Shown: positions 8,859-17,125 of the stretch, one piece after another
Numbering within the stretch: the stretch's first letter is position 1
Layout: the number at the start of each line of letters is the position of its first letter
DNA from: Cellulomonas sp. NTE-D12
GTDB lineage: Bacteria > Actinomycetota > Actinomycetes > Actinomycetales > Cellulomonadaceae
Direction: 5' to 3'
Length of the DNA stretch: 64,000 nucleotides
Assembly (NCBI RefSeq): GCF_027923705.1
Contig: NZ_AP026442.1
Location: 2,914,001 to 2,978,000 of the forward strand
Notes under the pieces: generated by a model
What the model was told of the DNA's origin: nothing
Database searches by the model: none
What the model saw: only the letters and a program-made list of their open reading frames with translations
Translations under genes and position numbers: made by a program

Positions 8859-10204
8859 AGCGCGAGCCGCTCCCGCACCACGTCGGCCAGCTCGCCGGCG
8901 ACGCGGTCCGCCTCGGCCTGGGTGGCCGCCTCGACCATCACGCGGACCAGCGGCTCGGTGCCGGACGGCCGCAGCAGCACCCGGCCGGTGCCGCCCAGCA
9001 GCTGCTCGGCACGGGCGACGGCCTCGCCGAGCGGGCCGTCGCCGGCTGCCCGCGTCCGGTCGACGCCCGAGACGTTGACCAGCGTCTGCGGGAGGCGCCG
9101 GACCACCGAGGCGAGGTCGGCCAGGGGCCGGCCCGAGGCGGCGACGCGCGACGCCAGCTGCAGGGCGGTCAGGATGCCGTCCCCGGTGGTGGCGTGCTCC
9201 GCCAGGATGATGTGCCCCGACTGCTCGCCGCCGAGGCTGAAGCCACCGGCCCGCATCGCCTCGAGCACGTACCGGTCCCCCACGGCGGTGTCCACGGTGG
9301 TGACGCCCGCCTCGGTCATCGCCAGCCGCAGGCCCAGGTTGCTCATCACCGTGATGACCAGGGTGTCGTGCGCGAGGCGGCCCTGGTCCCGCAGGGCCAG
9401 CGCGATGACCGCCATGATCTGGTCACCGTCGACCAGGGTTCCGTTCGCATCGACCGCCAGGCAGCGGTCGGCGTCCCCGTCGAACGCGACGCCGAGGTCG
9501 GCACCGGAGGCGACGACGAACGCCTGCAGCTGCTCCGGGTGCGTGGAGCCGCAGCGGTCGTTGATGTTCAGCCCGTCGGGCGCGGCGTTGATCACCAGCA
9601 CCTCGGCGCCGGCCGCTCGCAGCGCCGCCGGACCGACCTCGCTAGCCGCGCCGTTCGCGCAGTCCACGGCGATCCGCAACCCGTTCAGCGGGGTGGTGAT
9701 GGTGCTGACCAGGTGCTCCACGTACAGCTCGCCGGCGCGTCCGGTGTCCACCCGGATGCGTCCGACCCCCGCACCGACCGGCCGGTCCCACGGCTCGCCG
9801 AGCCGGGTCTCGATCGCGTCCTCGAGCTCGTCGTCCAGCTTGTGGCCGCCTCGAGCGAGGAACTTGATGCCGTTGTCCGGCATCGGGTTGTGCGAGGCGG
9901 ACAGCACGACGCCCAGGTCGACCCCCGTCGCCGCCGTCAGGAAGGCCACCGCGGGTGTGGGCAGCAGGCCGACGTCGTCCACGTCCACGCCGGCGGAGGC
10001 GAGCCCGGCCGAGACGGCCGCGGCGAGGAACTCGCCCGACGCCCGCGAGTCCCGGCCGACCACCGCGCGCGGCCGGTGCCCGGCGAACGCCCCTTTGGTG
10101 CCGAGCACGTGCGCGGCCGCCACGGAGACGTCCAGCGCCACCTCGGCCGTCACGTCGCGGTTGGCCAGCCCCCGCACACCGTCGGTCCCGAACAGTCGGC
10201 CCAT
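8855..10204 (-). CDS. glmM: Phosphoglucosamine mutase
   Basis: This 449-residue alpha-D-phosphohexomutase interconverts glucosamine-6-P and glucosamine-1-P on the way to UDP-GlcNAc. The phosphoserine loop LSASHNP carries Ser104. The Mg-binding loop is FDGDADR, and the C-terminal phosphate-binding loop is RPSGTEPLVRV. Length is typical. It lies downstream of the rplM-rpsI operon but is separated from it by 190 bp and a terminator hairpin. It overlaps def by 4 nt. Confidence 0.98.
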   Translation of the reverse strand: MGRLFGTDGVRGLANRDVTAEVALDVSVAAAHVLGTKGAFAGHRPRAVVGRDSRASGEFLAAAVSAGLASAGVDVDDVGLLPTPAVAFLTAATGVDLGVVLSASHNPMPDNGIKFLARGGHKLDDELEDAIETRLGEPWDRPVGAGVGRIRVDTGRAGELYVEHLVSTITTPLNGLRIAVDCANGAASEVGPAALRAAGAEVLVINAAPDGLNINDRCGSTHPEQLQAFVVASGADLGVAFDGDADRCLAVDANGTLVDGDQIMAVIALALRDQGRLAHDTLVITVMSNLGLRLAMTEAGVTTVDTAVGDRYVLEAMRAGGFSLGGEQSGHIILAEHATTGDGILTALQLASRVAASGRPLADLASVVRRLPQTLVNVSGVDRTRAAGDGPLGEAVARAEQLLGGTGRVLLRPSGTEPLVRVMVEAATQAEADRVAGELADVVRERLAL

Positions 10205-10342
10205 CAGCGGACCCCCTCGTCGTCGTCCCCCACGTGCCGGGACCCCGAGGTCTGCCGGCCGGTCATCTGCTTGTGGACGGTACCGGTCGCGATCGTGCCG
10301 CGGGCCGGAACGTCGGCCGGACCCCTCCGGGGCCCGGCATGC

Positions 10343-10379
10343 CGACGGCCCCGCGCACCGAGGTGCAGCGGGGCCGTCG
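10343..10379 (-). terminator. Terminator hairpin after rpsI
   Basis: The 12-bp arms at 10343-10354 and 10368-10379 are perfectly complementary and lie 15 nt past the rpsI stop. The loop contains an additional short GCAC/GTGC stem. It separates the rplM-rpsI operon from glmM. Confidence 0.8.
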
Positions 10380-10394
10380 TGACGGAGCGCCTGA

Positions 10395-10883
10395 TCAGCG
10401 CTTCGAGTACTGCGGAGCCTTGCGGGCCTTCTTCAGACCGGCCTTCTTGCGCTCCACGACGCGCGCGTCGCGGGTCAGGAAGCCAGCCTTCTTCAGTGCC
10501 GGGCGGTTGTGCTCGGCGTCGATCGCGTTCAGCGCACGGGCGATGCCGAGGCGCAGGGCGCCGGCCTGGCCGGTGACGCCGCCGCCGCTGACCCGGGCGA
10601 TGATGTCGAAGCGACCCTCGACGTCCACCACCTTCAGCGGGGAGCTCACCAGCTGCTGGTGCAGCTTGTTCGGGAAGTAGTCCTCGAGCGTCCGCCCGTT
10701 GATCGTCCAGGTGCCGGTGCCGGGCACCAGGCGGACGCGGGCGATGGCCTCCTTGCGGCGGCCGAGCGCCTGGCCCGGTGCCGTCAGGGACTGGCCACGC
10801 CCCGTGGGGGCTGCCGTCTCAGAGGTGTAGCTGGTGGGCGTGTCGTCGCCCTCGGTGTCGTAGTCGACTGTGGTCTCCGCCAC
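10395..10883 (-). CDS. rpsI: 30S ribosomal protein S9
   Basis: A 162-residue S9, recognised by GRRKEAIARVRLVPG, the GGGVTGQAGALRLGIARAL core and the invariant C-terminus QYSKR, which reaches into the ribosomal P site. About 30 extra N-terminal residues, acidic and Thr/Ser-rich, precede the core compared with the roughly 130-residue E. coli protein. Such extensions are common in actinobacteria. It follows rplM by 38 nt in the usual L13-S9 operon and ends at a strong hairpin. Confidence 0.97.
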   Translation of the reverse strand: MAETTVDYDTEGDDTPTSYTSETAAPTGRGQSLTAPGQALGRRKEAIARVRLVPGTGTWTINGRTLEDYFPNKLHQQLVSSPLKVVDVEGRFDIIARVSGGGVTGQAGALRLGIARALNAIDAEHNRPALKKAGFLTRDARVVERKKAGLKKARKAPQYSKR

Positions 10884-10921
10884 GGGGATCCTCGCGTTCC
10901 GTCGTTCGTCGCAGCGGGGCC

Positions 10922-11371
10922 TCAGCCCTGCTGCGCCACCTGGATGAGCTCGAAGGGCTTCGGCTGCTGCGCGGCGTGCGGGTGCTCCGGACCCGTGTAC
11001 ACCTTGAGCTTGCCCAGCTGCTGGCGGCCGAGCGTTGTCTTGGGCAGCATGCCCCGCACGGCCTTCTCGATCGCGCGCTCCGGGTGCGTGGCCAGGAGCT
11101 CGGTGTAACCGGTGGCCGTCAGACCGCCTGGGAAACCGGAGTGCCGGTAGGCGACCTTGGTCTCCCGCTTGGTGCCGGTGAGGGCGACCTTCTCGGCGTT
11201 GATGACGATGACGAAGTCACCGCCGTCGACGTGAGGAGCGAACGTCGGCTTGTGCTTGCCACGCAGCAGCGTGGCCACATGGGTGGCCAGGCGGCCCAGG
11301 ACGACATCGGTCGCGTCGATGACGTACCAGGTCCGCTCGACGTCGCCGGGCTTCGGGGTGTACGTGCGCAC
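10922..11371 (-). CDS. rplM: 50S ribosomal protein L13
   Basis: A 149-residue L13 beginning MRTYTPKPGDVERTWYVIDA. The conserved VLGRLATHVATLLRGKHK and HPERAIEKAVRGMLP motifs are present. It is an early-assembling 50S protein and the first gene of the rplM-rpsI operon. Its probable promoter lies about 180 bp upstream at 11551-11578, leaving a leader of roughly 170 nt with short inverted repeats. Confidence 0.98.
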   Translation of the reverse strand: MRTYTPKPGDVERTWYVIDATDVVLGRLATHVATLLRGKHKPTFAPHVDGGDFVIVINAEKVALTGTKRETKVAYRHSGFPGGLTATGYTELLATHPERAIEKAVRGMLPKTTLGRQQLGKLKVYTGPEHPHAAQQPKPFELIQVAQQG

Positions 11372-11550
11372 GGGTGTGAGCCTTCTGGTCAGTGATGCAT
11401 GTCGAGGCCGCGGACGACTCGCAGAGCGAGCAGCCCGTGACGGGTATGTCGAGGCATCCCGATCCGGCGAGTGGGATCACCGGGTGCAGCCACCGGTGCC
11501 AGGTGGTGAGAAGCCACCGGCGCACGACAGGGGACGCGCAACGACACACC

Positions 11551-11578
11551 AGGGTAACTGAGAGCGGCACCACGGCAA
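11551..11578 (-). promoter_or_regulatory. Predicted promoter of rplM-rpsI
   Basis: On the minus strand TTGCCG (11573-11578) and TACCCT (11551-11556) are spaced by 16 bp, close to the actinobacterial housekeeping -35/-10 pattern. They lie between the lysG stop and rplM. Assigned by eye only. Confidence 0.45.
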
Positions 11579-11599
11579 AACCCGTCCGTCGGCGCCCCG

Positions 11600-12520
11600 T
11601 CAGACCGTGACGGGCGCCTGCCGCAGCGCGCTGCGGGCGACCTCGACCACCCGGTCGGAGAGCTCGTCGAGCGCCCGGGTCCGGATGGCCCAGCGCTGCC
11701 ACCACAGCGGCACGTCCAACCACGAGCCGGGAGCGAGGTCGACGAGCACACCGGCCGGCGCGAGCTGGTCGGCCTCCTGCTCGGACACCATCCCCCAGCC
11801 CAGGCCCGCGGCGACCACCGAGACGTACGCCGAGCTGGACGGGACGTGGTGCACCCGACGCAGCGCGGAGCCGCCGCCCAGCATCGTGACGAACCGGTGC
11901 TGCAACGTGTCCTCCGCGGTGAACGCGACGGCCGGCGCCGTGGCGAGCGCACGCGCGAGACGGCGCCGCTCCCCCGAGCCGCCGAGCGGCACGTCGGCCA
12001 GGTGACGTGCGACGAAGGACGCGGATGCCATCGCGCGGTACCGGGCCGACCCGAGCGGTACCGAGCGGCAGCCCTGCACCGCCCGTCCGTCACCGGTCAC
12101 CGCGGCCATCACCGTGCCGTCCCGGAGCAGCTGAGCCGTCCGGTCCTGGTCCTCCCGGTGGACCTCGACCGTGACGTCGTCGCCGACGCTCGAGAGGACC
12201 TGGACGAACCAGGTGGCGAGCGAGTCGGCGTTCACGGCCACCGGCAGCCGGTCCGCGGGTCCGCCCAGCTGCCCCAGCGCATGCCGCGCCTCCGTGTCCA
12301 GGGCGGCGCGCTGGCCGGCGAGCCGCACCAGCACCTCTCCGGCCGCCGTCGGGCGGCACGGCCTCGTCCTGAGCACCAGCACCTGGCCCGCGTGCTGCTC
12401 GAGCGCTCGGACACGCTGGCTGACCGCGCTCGGCGTCACGTGCAGCGTCTGCGCGGCGGCGTCGAACGTGCCCTCGGCGACGACCGCGGCGAGAGTCGTC
12501 AGCTGCTCGGCGTCGTACAC
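11600..12520 (-). CDS. lysG: LysR-type regulator, LysG/ArgP family
   Basis: A 306-residue LysR-type activator. The N-terminal winged helix-turn-helix (residues 1-60) contains GTFDAAAQTLHVTPSAVSQR, characteristic of the ArgP/LysG branch that controls lysine/arginine exporters. A periplasmic-binding-protein-like effector domain follows. It is divergent from a lysE homologue across 70 bp, the same arrangement as lysG-lysE of Corynebacterium. It should therefore activate lysE when basic amino acids accumulate. The name rests on subfamily motifs plus this context. Confidence 0.9.
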   Translation of the reverse strand: MYDAEQLTTLAAVVAEGTFDAAAQTLHVTPSAVSQRVRALEQHAGQVLVLRTRPCRPTAAGEVLVRLAGQRAALDTEARHALGQLGGPADRLPVAVNADSLATWFVQVLSSVGDDVTVEVHREDQDRTAQLLRDGTVMAAVTGDGRAVQGCRSVPLGSARYRAMASASFVARHLADVPLGGSGERRRLARALATAPAVAFTAEDTLQHRFVTMLGGGSALRRVHHVPSSSAYVSVVAAGLGWGMVSEQEADQLAPAGVLVDLAPGSWLDVPLWWQRWAIRTRALDELSDRVVEVARSALRQAPVTV

Positions 12521-12540
12521 ATGAGTGATGCTACAGATGC

Positions 12541-12554
12541 TTCAGAAACCTGAA
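12541..12554. promoter_or_regulatory. Candidate LysG operator in the lysG-lysE intergenic region
   Basis: TTCAG-AAAC-CTGAA is an inverted repeat with 5-bp arms and a 4-bp spacer. It is unusually AT-rich for this genome and lies between the divergent starts, about 20 bp from lysG and 37 bp from lysE. LysR-type regulators bind such dyads with a T-N11-A core. Assignment is by position and symmetry. Confidence 0.45.
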
Positions 12555-12590
12555 CTTCCCTGTCGGAACGCATCCGCCTACCGTCCCTCC

Positions 12591-13184
12591 GTGATCGCCC
12601 TCCGCGGCCTGCTCAGCGGGCTCTCCCTCATCGTCGCCATCGGCGCGCAGAACGCCTTCGTGCTGCGGCAGGGCCTGCGCCGTGAGCACATCGGCGCCGT
12701 CGTCGTCCTCTGCGTCCTGGCCGACGCCGTGCTCATCGCCCTGGGTACCGCCGGGCTCGGCGCCGTCGTGCAGGCCCACCCGACCGCACTGACCGCCGTG
12801 CGCGTCGGAGGCGCCGCGTTCCTGCTGTGGCTGGCCGCCGACGCCGTGCGACGTGCCGTGCGGCCGGGCGTCCTCGACCCCGCCACCTCGGGCCCCGCAG
12901 GCCTGCGCCCGGTGCTCGCCACGAGCGCCGCGCTGACGTTCCTCAACCCTCACGTCTACCTCGACACCGTGCTGCTGCTCGGCGCGCTCGCCCAGCAGGC
13001 GGGAGCCGCCCGGTGGCAGTTCGCCGCCGGCGCCGCGGTCGCCAGCGTCGTCTGGTTCACCGCGCTGGGCTACGGCGCCGTGCGCCTGCGGCCGGTCTTC
13101 GCCCGTCCCGGTGCCTGGCGGGTCCTCGACCTGCTCGTCGCCGCCGTCATGGCGACGATCGCCGTCCGGCTCGTCCTCGACTGA
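12591..13184 (+). CDS. lysE: LysE/ArgO family basic amino-acid exporter
   Basis: A 197-residue polytopic membrane protein with about six hydrophobic segments. It carries the family signature IVAIGAQNAFVLRQGL at the N-terminus and the LTFLNPHVYLDT motif in the middle, typical of lysine/arginine exporters. It pumps L-lysine and/or L-arginine out of the cell. The GTG at 12591 begins directly before the first membrane helix. The open frame upstream overlaps the operator region and is unlikely to be translated. Expected to be activated by the divergent LysG. Confidence 0.92.
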   Translation: MIALRGLLSGLSLIVAIGAQNAFVLRQGLRREHIGAVVVLCVLADAVLIALGTAGLGAVVQAHPTALTAVRVGGAAFLLWLAADAVRRAVRPGVLDPATSGPAGLRPVLATSAALTFLNPHVYLDTVLLLGALAQQAGAARWQFAAGAAVASVVWFTALGYGAVRLRPVFARPGAWRVLDLLVAAVMATIAVRLVLD

Positions 13185-13289
13185 GCCGACGGCGCACCAC
13201 AGGCGCGCGACGCCGCACGGTCCGCCCGCACCGGGGGCTGGTGCCCCGCACCCGTGGCGCCGCCGGCCGACGGATGCCACGGTGGAGCC

Positions 13290-13739
13290 ATGACCGAGGA
13301 GACCCCAGCCACCAGCACCGACGCCGCACTCGGTTCCGAGGGTGACGCCGACCAGCTGCCGCGCGAGGACATGCTGCTCGAGCGCGGTGTTGAGGACCTG
13401 CTCGACGAGGGCTACTCCCCGCCCGAGCGCGGCCGCAGCACCCACTACGGCGAGACGGCGTGGGAGGAGGAGCACCGGGAGACGATCGACCAGCGGGTAC
13501 GGCAGGAGGAGCCCGAGGTCTGGGAGATGCCGGAGGAGCCGAGTGGCGACCGCGAGGAGTACCGGGCCGGCCGTCTCGAGGCCGACGACGACGCGGTGGC
13601 GGCCGGCGTCACCGACACCTTCGCGCACGACGTCGGCGTCGCGGGCGGCGCGGCCAGCGCCGAGGAGGCAGCGGTGCACGTCATCCCCGACCCCGACCAG
13701 CAGGAACCGTTGTACCGGGCGGACGACGAGCACGAGTGA
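13290..13739 (+). CDS. Small acidic protein, DUF5709-like
   Basis: A 149-residue, very acidic soluble protein without signal peptide or membrane segment. The segment LLERGVEDLLDEGYSPPERG near residues 32-50 and the later VWEMPEEP resemble the DUF5709 family of actinobacteria, as far as memory allows. Function is unknown. It is rich in Glu/Asp and probably largely disordered. The ATG at 13290 has a GGTGGA purine run close upstream. Monocistronic, it follows lysE by 105 bp and ends before an 8-bp hairpin. Confidence 0.65.
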   Translation: MTEETPATSTDAALGSEGDADQLPREDMLLERGVEDLLDEGYSPPERGRSTHYGETAWEEEHRETIDQRVRQEEPEVWEMPEEPSGDREEYRAGRLEADDDAVAAGVTDTFAHDVGVAGGAASAEEAAVHVIPDPDQQEPLYRADDEHE

Positions 13740-13740
13740 G

Positions 13741-13762
13741 CGGGGCGTCGCGGCACGCCCCG
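13741..13762 (+). terminator. Short hairpin after the DUF5709-like gene
   Basis: CGGGGCGT (13741-13748) pairs with ACGCCCCG (13755-13762) around a 6-nt loop, starting 2 nt after the stop codon. It is a plausible intrinsic terminator between convergent genes. Confidence 0.55.
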
Positions 13763-13845
13763 GTCGGGCGCGTCAGCGACCTCGCCGGGTCATCGCGCCG
13801 CGCGGTACGGGACTCCGCCGATGACGGTGTGCCGTTCGGGCGTGG

Positions 13846-14760
13846 TCAGTCGCACTCGCAGCCGGGGGTGCCGGCGGCTTCCTCCGGGCGGCGCCGCGCC
13901 CGGGTCTGCACCGCACGCTCCGCCAGCTCGGCGTCCGGCGGGTAGCCCACCTCCTCGAGCGTGAGGCCGTGCGGCGGTACGACGGCCGCAGCCCCGTCCC
14001 GCCGACGTCCGGCGAGCAGCTCGGCCGCCCACCCGGCGGGGCGTCGCCTCTCGCCGATGACCAGGCTCGCGCCGACGAGCGCCCGCACCATCGAGTGGCA
14101 GAACGCGTCCGCCTGCACGTGGGCGACCACCAGCCCCTCGTCCGGCCCGCTGGTCACGCGACTCCACTCGAACCGCTCCAGGGTGCGGATGGTCGTGGCC
14201 TCCGGCCGTGGCTTGCAGAACGCGGCGAAGTCGTGGCGTCCGACGAGCGGGCGCGCCGCTGCCGCCATCGCGTCGGCGTCGAGCGCCCGCCGGTGCCACA
14301 GCACGTGACCGCGGCGCAACGGGTCGCGGAGCGCCGCGTCGTCGCAGACGCGGTAGACGTAGCGGCGCCGCAGTGCGGAGAACCGAGCGTCGAACCCGCT
14401 CGGCGCCACGGTCACGCGATGCACGACCAGGTCGCCGGGCAGCACGCCGGCGAGCCGGGCGACGAGCGCCGTCGGGCCGTCCCGGTCCGACCGCCCGCGC
14501 GTCGCCAGCAGCGCCGCAACACCGACGTCGACGTGCGCCACCTGTCCCCGGGCGTGCACCCCGGCGTCGGTTCGACCGGCCACCGTCACCCGCGGCAGGG
14601 CCTCGCCCCGAGGTGCCGCGCGCAGGACCGTCGCAAGCGCGTCCTCCAGCACGCCCTGCACGGTCCGGAGCGCGGGCTGCCGCGCCCAGCCCGCGAAACC
14701 CGCGCCGTCGTAGGCCAGGTCGAGGCGCAGCCGGACGACAGGGTCCGCGGCGGTGGTCAC
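13846..14760 (-). CDS. truA: tRNA pseudouridine(38-40) synthase
   Basis: A 304-residue TruA that isomerises uridines 38-40 in tRNA anticodon stems. LDLAYDGAGFAGWARQP opens the protein. The catalytic motif GRTDAGVHARGQVAH carries Asp65, and FCHSMVRALVG matches the C-terminal conserved motif. The GTG at 14760 is chosen, but an in-frame GTG at 14769 is equally possible and neither has a clear Shine-Dalgarno. The protein ends in an Arg/Glu-rich tail with a terminal CECD. In many actinobacteria truA follows rplQ. Here two genes and a terminator intervene. Confidence 0.94.
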   Translation of the reverse strand: MTTAADPVVRLRLDLAYDGAGFAGWARQPALRTVQGVLEDALATVLRAAPRGEALPRVTVAGRTDAGVHARGQVAHVDVGVAALLATRGRSDRDGPTALVARLAGVLPGDLVVHRVTVAPSGFDARFSALRRRYVYRVCDDAALRDPLRRGHVLWHRRALDADAMAAAARPLVGRHDFAAFCKPRPEATTIRTLERFEWSRVTSGPDEGLVVAHVQADAFCHSMVRALVGASLVIGERRRPAGWAAELLAGRRRDGAAAVVPPHGLTLEEVGYPPDAELAERAVQTRARRRPEEAAGTPGCECD

Positions 14761-14802
14761 GGCGGACACCGTAGCCGCACGGGGCCCCGCTACCGTGGTC
14801 CG

Positions 14803-15567
14803 GTGGCGAACCCGTCGGACCCGTTCACCCTCGCCGTGGACTGCGGCGGAGGTGGCATCAAGGCGTCGGTGCTGGACGGCGCCGGCACGCTCCACGCGCC
14901 GCCGGTGCGGGTGCCGACGCCCTACCCCCTCCCCCCGGACCGGCTGGTGCAGACGGTCGCGGAGCTCGGTGCCGCCCTTCTCCCGTTCAGCCGAGCGACC
15001 GTCGGCATGCCGGGGATGATCCGGCACGGCGTCGTCGTGGCCACACCGCACTACGTCACCCGGTCGGGTCCGCGCAGCACCGTGCTGCCCGAGCTGGTCG
15101 ACGCCTGGGCCGGCTGCGACATCCGCGCCCTGATCGAGGACCGCCTCGGTGTGCCGGCGCTGGTGCTGAACGACGCGGAGGTGCACGGCGCGGGCGTGGT
15201 GTCCGGCACCGGCGTGGAGCTCGTGCTCACCCTCGGCACCGGGCTCGGCTCCGCACTGTTCGACGGCGGCAGGCTGGCGCCCCACCTCGAGCTGTCCCAT
15301 GCGCCGCTGCGCCGCAGCACCACGTACGACTCGTACATCGGCCAGCCGGAACGGGCCCGGCTCGGCGACGCGCTGTGGTCGCGCCGCGTGCGGCACGTCG
15401 TCGAGGGGTTCCGGCCGGTGTTCTGGTGGGACCGGCTGTACCTCGGCGGCGGCAACTCCCGCCACATCTCACCGCAGGTGCTGGACCGGCTCGGCGACGA
15501 CGTCGTCGTGGTGCCCAACCAGGCCGGCATCGTCGGCGGCGTCCGCGCCTGGTCGCTGACCCTCTGA
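14803..15567 (+). CDS. ROK-family kinase, polyphosphate glucokinase-like
   Basis: A 254-residue sugar-kinase-fold protein of the ROK family. The N-terminal phosphate loop is LAVDCGGGGIKASVLD, the second phosphate loop is LGTGLGSALFDGG, and the C-terminal WDRLYLGGGNSR resembles actinobacterial polyphosphate glucokinases. It probably phosphorylates glucose using ATP and/or polyphosphate. Divergence around the catalytic region (LNDAEVHGAG where NDADAAG is common) makes the substrate uncertain. The GTG at 14803 faces divergent truA. Its last 99 bp overlap the convergent hydrolase gene. Confidence 0.8.
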   Translation: MANPSDPFTLAVDCGGGGIKASVLDGAGTLHAPPVRVPTPYPLPPDRLVQTVAELGAALLPFSRATVGMPGMIRHGVVVATPHYVTRSGPRSTVLPELVDAWAGCDIRALIEDRLGVPALVLNDAEVHGAGVVSGTGVELVLTLGTGLGSALFDGGRLAPHLELSHAPLRRSTTYDSYIGQPERARLGDALWSRRVRHVVEGFRPVFWWDRLYLGGGNSRHISPQVLDRLGDDVVVVPNQAGIVGGVRAWSLTL

Positions 15568-16365
15568 CGTCGGTCCGACGCTCAGCGGCACCCCGCCGGC
15601 GACGGCGCCCTCCAGCTCGGCGGCCGCCTCGAGCAGCACCCGGGTGAACCGCGTCGGACGCACCAGGCTGACCAGGTGCGTCGCACCGGGGACGACCACC
15701 AGCCGACCGTGCCGGCACGCACGGAGGAAGGCGCGCTCCTCACCGCGGAAGTGGTCGAACCGACCGTTGACCAGCCACACGGGCGCGTCGACCCGAGCCA
15801 GGTCCTCCAGCGGCCGAGCCGACCGCATCGCGCGCAGGACGTCGCCCATCACCGCGAGGGCGAACCCGCCGGCACCGGAGTCGGCCGCGCCCGCCGGCGA
15901 CAGCATCCGCTCGACGAGCACCTGGTTCAGGCGCGCGCCCGCGTCCGGCAGCCGGGCGATCACGCCCGCCGCAACCGCCCAGGCGTCCACCAGCGGCGGC
16001 CGCGGGCGCGTGCAGCAGGACGCGGCGACCAGGCCGATTACCTGCTCCGGGTGCCGCGCGGCGTGCGCGATCGCCACGTAGCCGCCGAGCGACAGCCCGA
16101 CCACGAGCGCCCTGCCCCCGACGTCGTCGACGGCGCGCACCAGTGTCTCGTCGGCCGCCTCGAGGCTGAACCGTTCCCCGCGCCGCACGCCGTGCCCGGG
16201 CAGGTCGACCGCCACCGCCGTGCGACCCGACCGCTCCAACGCCTCGACCTGGACCCGCCACATGGTGCGCGACGTGCGCAGCCCGTGCACCAGCACGACC
16301 GGCACCGTCGACCGCCGCGGCTCGGGCCCTGCCGCCGCCGACCGTTCCCGGTCCCTCTCGGTCAC
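15469..16365 (-). CDS. Alpha/beta-fold hydrolase
   Basis: A 298-residue hydrolase. It has the oxyanion-hole motif VLVHGL near residue 27, the nucleophile elbow GLSLGG with Ser92, Asp204 in NGRFDHF and His230 in GATHLV, so the catalytic triad is complete. The substrate is unknown (esterase or lactonase-like). The terminal 32 codons (residues 267-298) overlap, on the opposite strand, the end of the ROK kinase gene. This tail is Gly/Asp-rich and looks like coding sequence acquired by stop-codon loss. The catalytic core is intact without it. Confidence 0.85.
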   Translation of the reverse strand: MTERDRERSAAAGPEPRRSTVPVVLVHGLRTSRTMWRVQVEALERSGRTAVAVDLPGHGVRRGERFSLEAADETLVRAVDDVGGRALVVGLSLGGYVAIAHAARHPEQVIGLVAASCCTRPRPPLVDAWAVAAGVIARLPDAGARLNQVLVERMLSPAGAADSGAGGFALAVMGDVLRAMRSARPLEDLARVDAPVWLVNGRFDHFRGEERAFLRACRHGRLVVVPGATHLVSLVRPTRFTRVLLEAAAELEGAVAGGVPLSVGPTSEGQRPGADAADDAGLVGHHDDVVAEPVQHLR

Positions 16366-16420
16366 GGGTCGACGCTAGGCCGTCCGTCACCGCGGTGCCC
16401 AGGTTCGCCCGGCGGACGCG

Positions 16421-16463
16421 CGAGAGCCCGGGACATCCCCTCTGCGGATGTCCCGGGCTCTCG
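16421..16463 (-). terminator. 18-bp perfect terminator after rplQ
   Basis: Arms 16421-16438 and 16446-16463 are exact complements around a 7-nt loop, 22 nt past the rplQ stop. No T-run. It closes the infA-rplQ operon. Confidence 0.85.
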
Positions 16464-16485
16464 TGTGGTGCTGCGGTGCTACGGA

Positions 16486-17049
16486 TCAGGCCTTGTCGGC
16501 GTCACCCTCGGGGGCGTCGTCGGCGGCCGTCTCGGCGGCAGGCTCGTTCGGGGTCTCCTCGGCGACAGCCGCGGACTCCTCGACCGGGGTGTCGCTCTCC
16601 TCGACCGGAGCGGCGGCGACCGGGGCGGCCGCGGGTGCCGCCTTGGCGGTCGCACGCGTCGCCTCCTTCACGACGGCCTGCTTCGGCGAGAGCGGCTCGA
16701 GCACCAGCTCGATGACCGCCATCGGCGCGTTGTCACCCTTGCGGGCGCCGATCTTGGTGATGCGCGTGTAGCCACCCTGACGCTCGGCGACCGCGGGTGC
16801 GATCTCCGTGAACAGGACGTGCACGACGCCCTTGTCCTTGACGACCGTCATCACCCGACGACGGGCGTGCAGGTCGCCGCGCTTGGCGAACGTGATGAGC
16901 CGCTCGGCGAGGGGACGCAGGCGCTTGGCCTTGGCCTCCGTCGTCGTGACACGCTGGTGCTCGAACAGCTGCGTCGCGAGGTTCGCGAGGATCAGCCGCT
17001 CGTGAGCCGGTCCGCCACCGAGCCGGGGTCCCTTGGTGGGCGTGGGCAT
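16486..17049 (-). CDS. rplQ: 50S ribosomal protein L17
   Basis: A 187-residue L17. The conserved core begins MPTPTKGPRLGGGPAHERLIL and includes ITFAKRGDLHARRRV. The core ends near residue 117 and is followed by a roughly 70-residue Ala/Glu/Pro-rich acidic tail not present in the 127-residue E. coli protein. Acidic tails on L17 are known in actinobacteria but vary in length. Last gene of the alpha operon, 76 nt after rpoA, with a short stem-loop (17090-17109) in the spacer. Confidence 0.97.
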   Translation of the reverse strand: MPTPTKGPRLGGGPAHERLILANLATQLFEHQRVTTTEAKAKRLRPLAERLITFAKRGDLHARRRVMTVVKDKGVVHVLFTEIAPAVAERQGGYTRITKIGARKGDNAPMAVIELVLEPLSPKQAVVKEATRATAKAAPAAAPVAAAPVEESDTPVEESAAVAEETPNEPAAETAADDAPEGDADKA

Positions 17050-17125
17050 GGTCTCTACTCCTTGAGTTCTGGTGATGGTCGACGCGCGCGGCCCGTCGAG
17101 CGACGGGCCGGCGCGTTCCCCGGCG

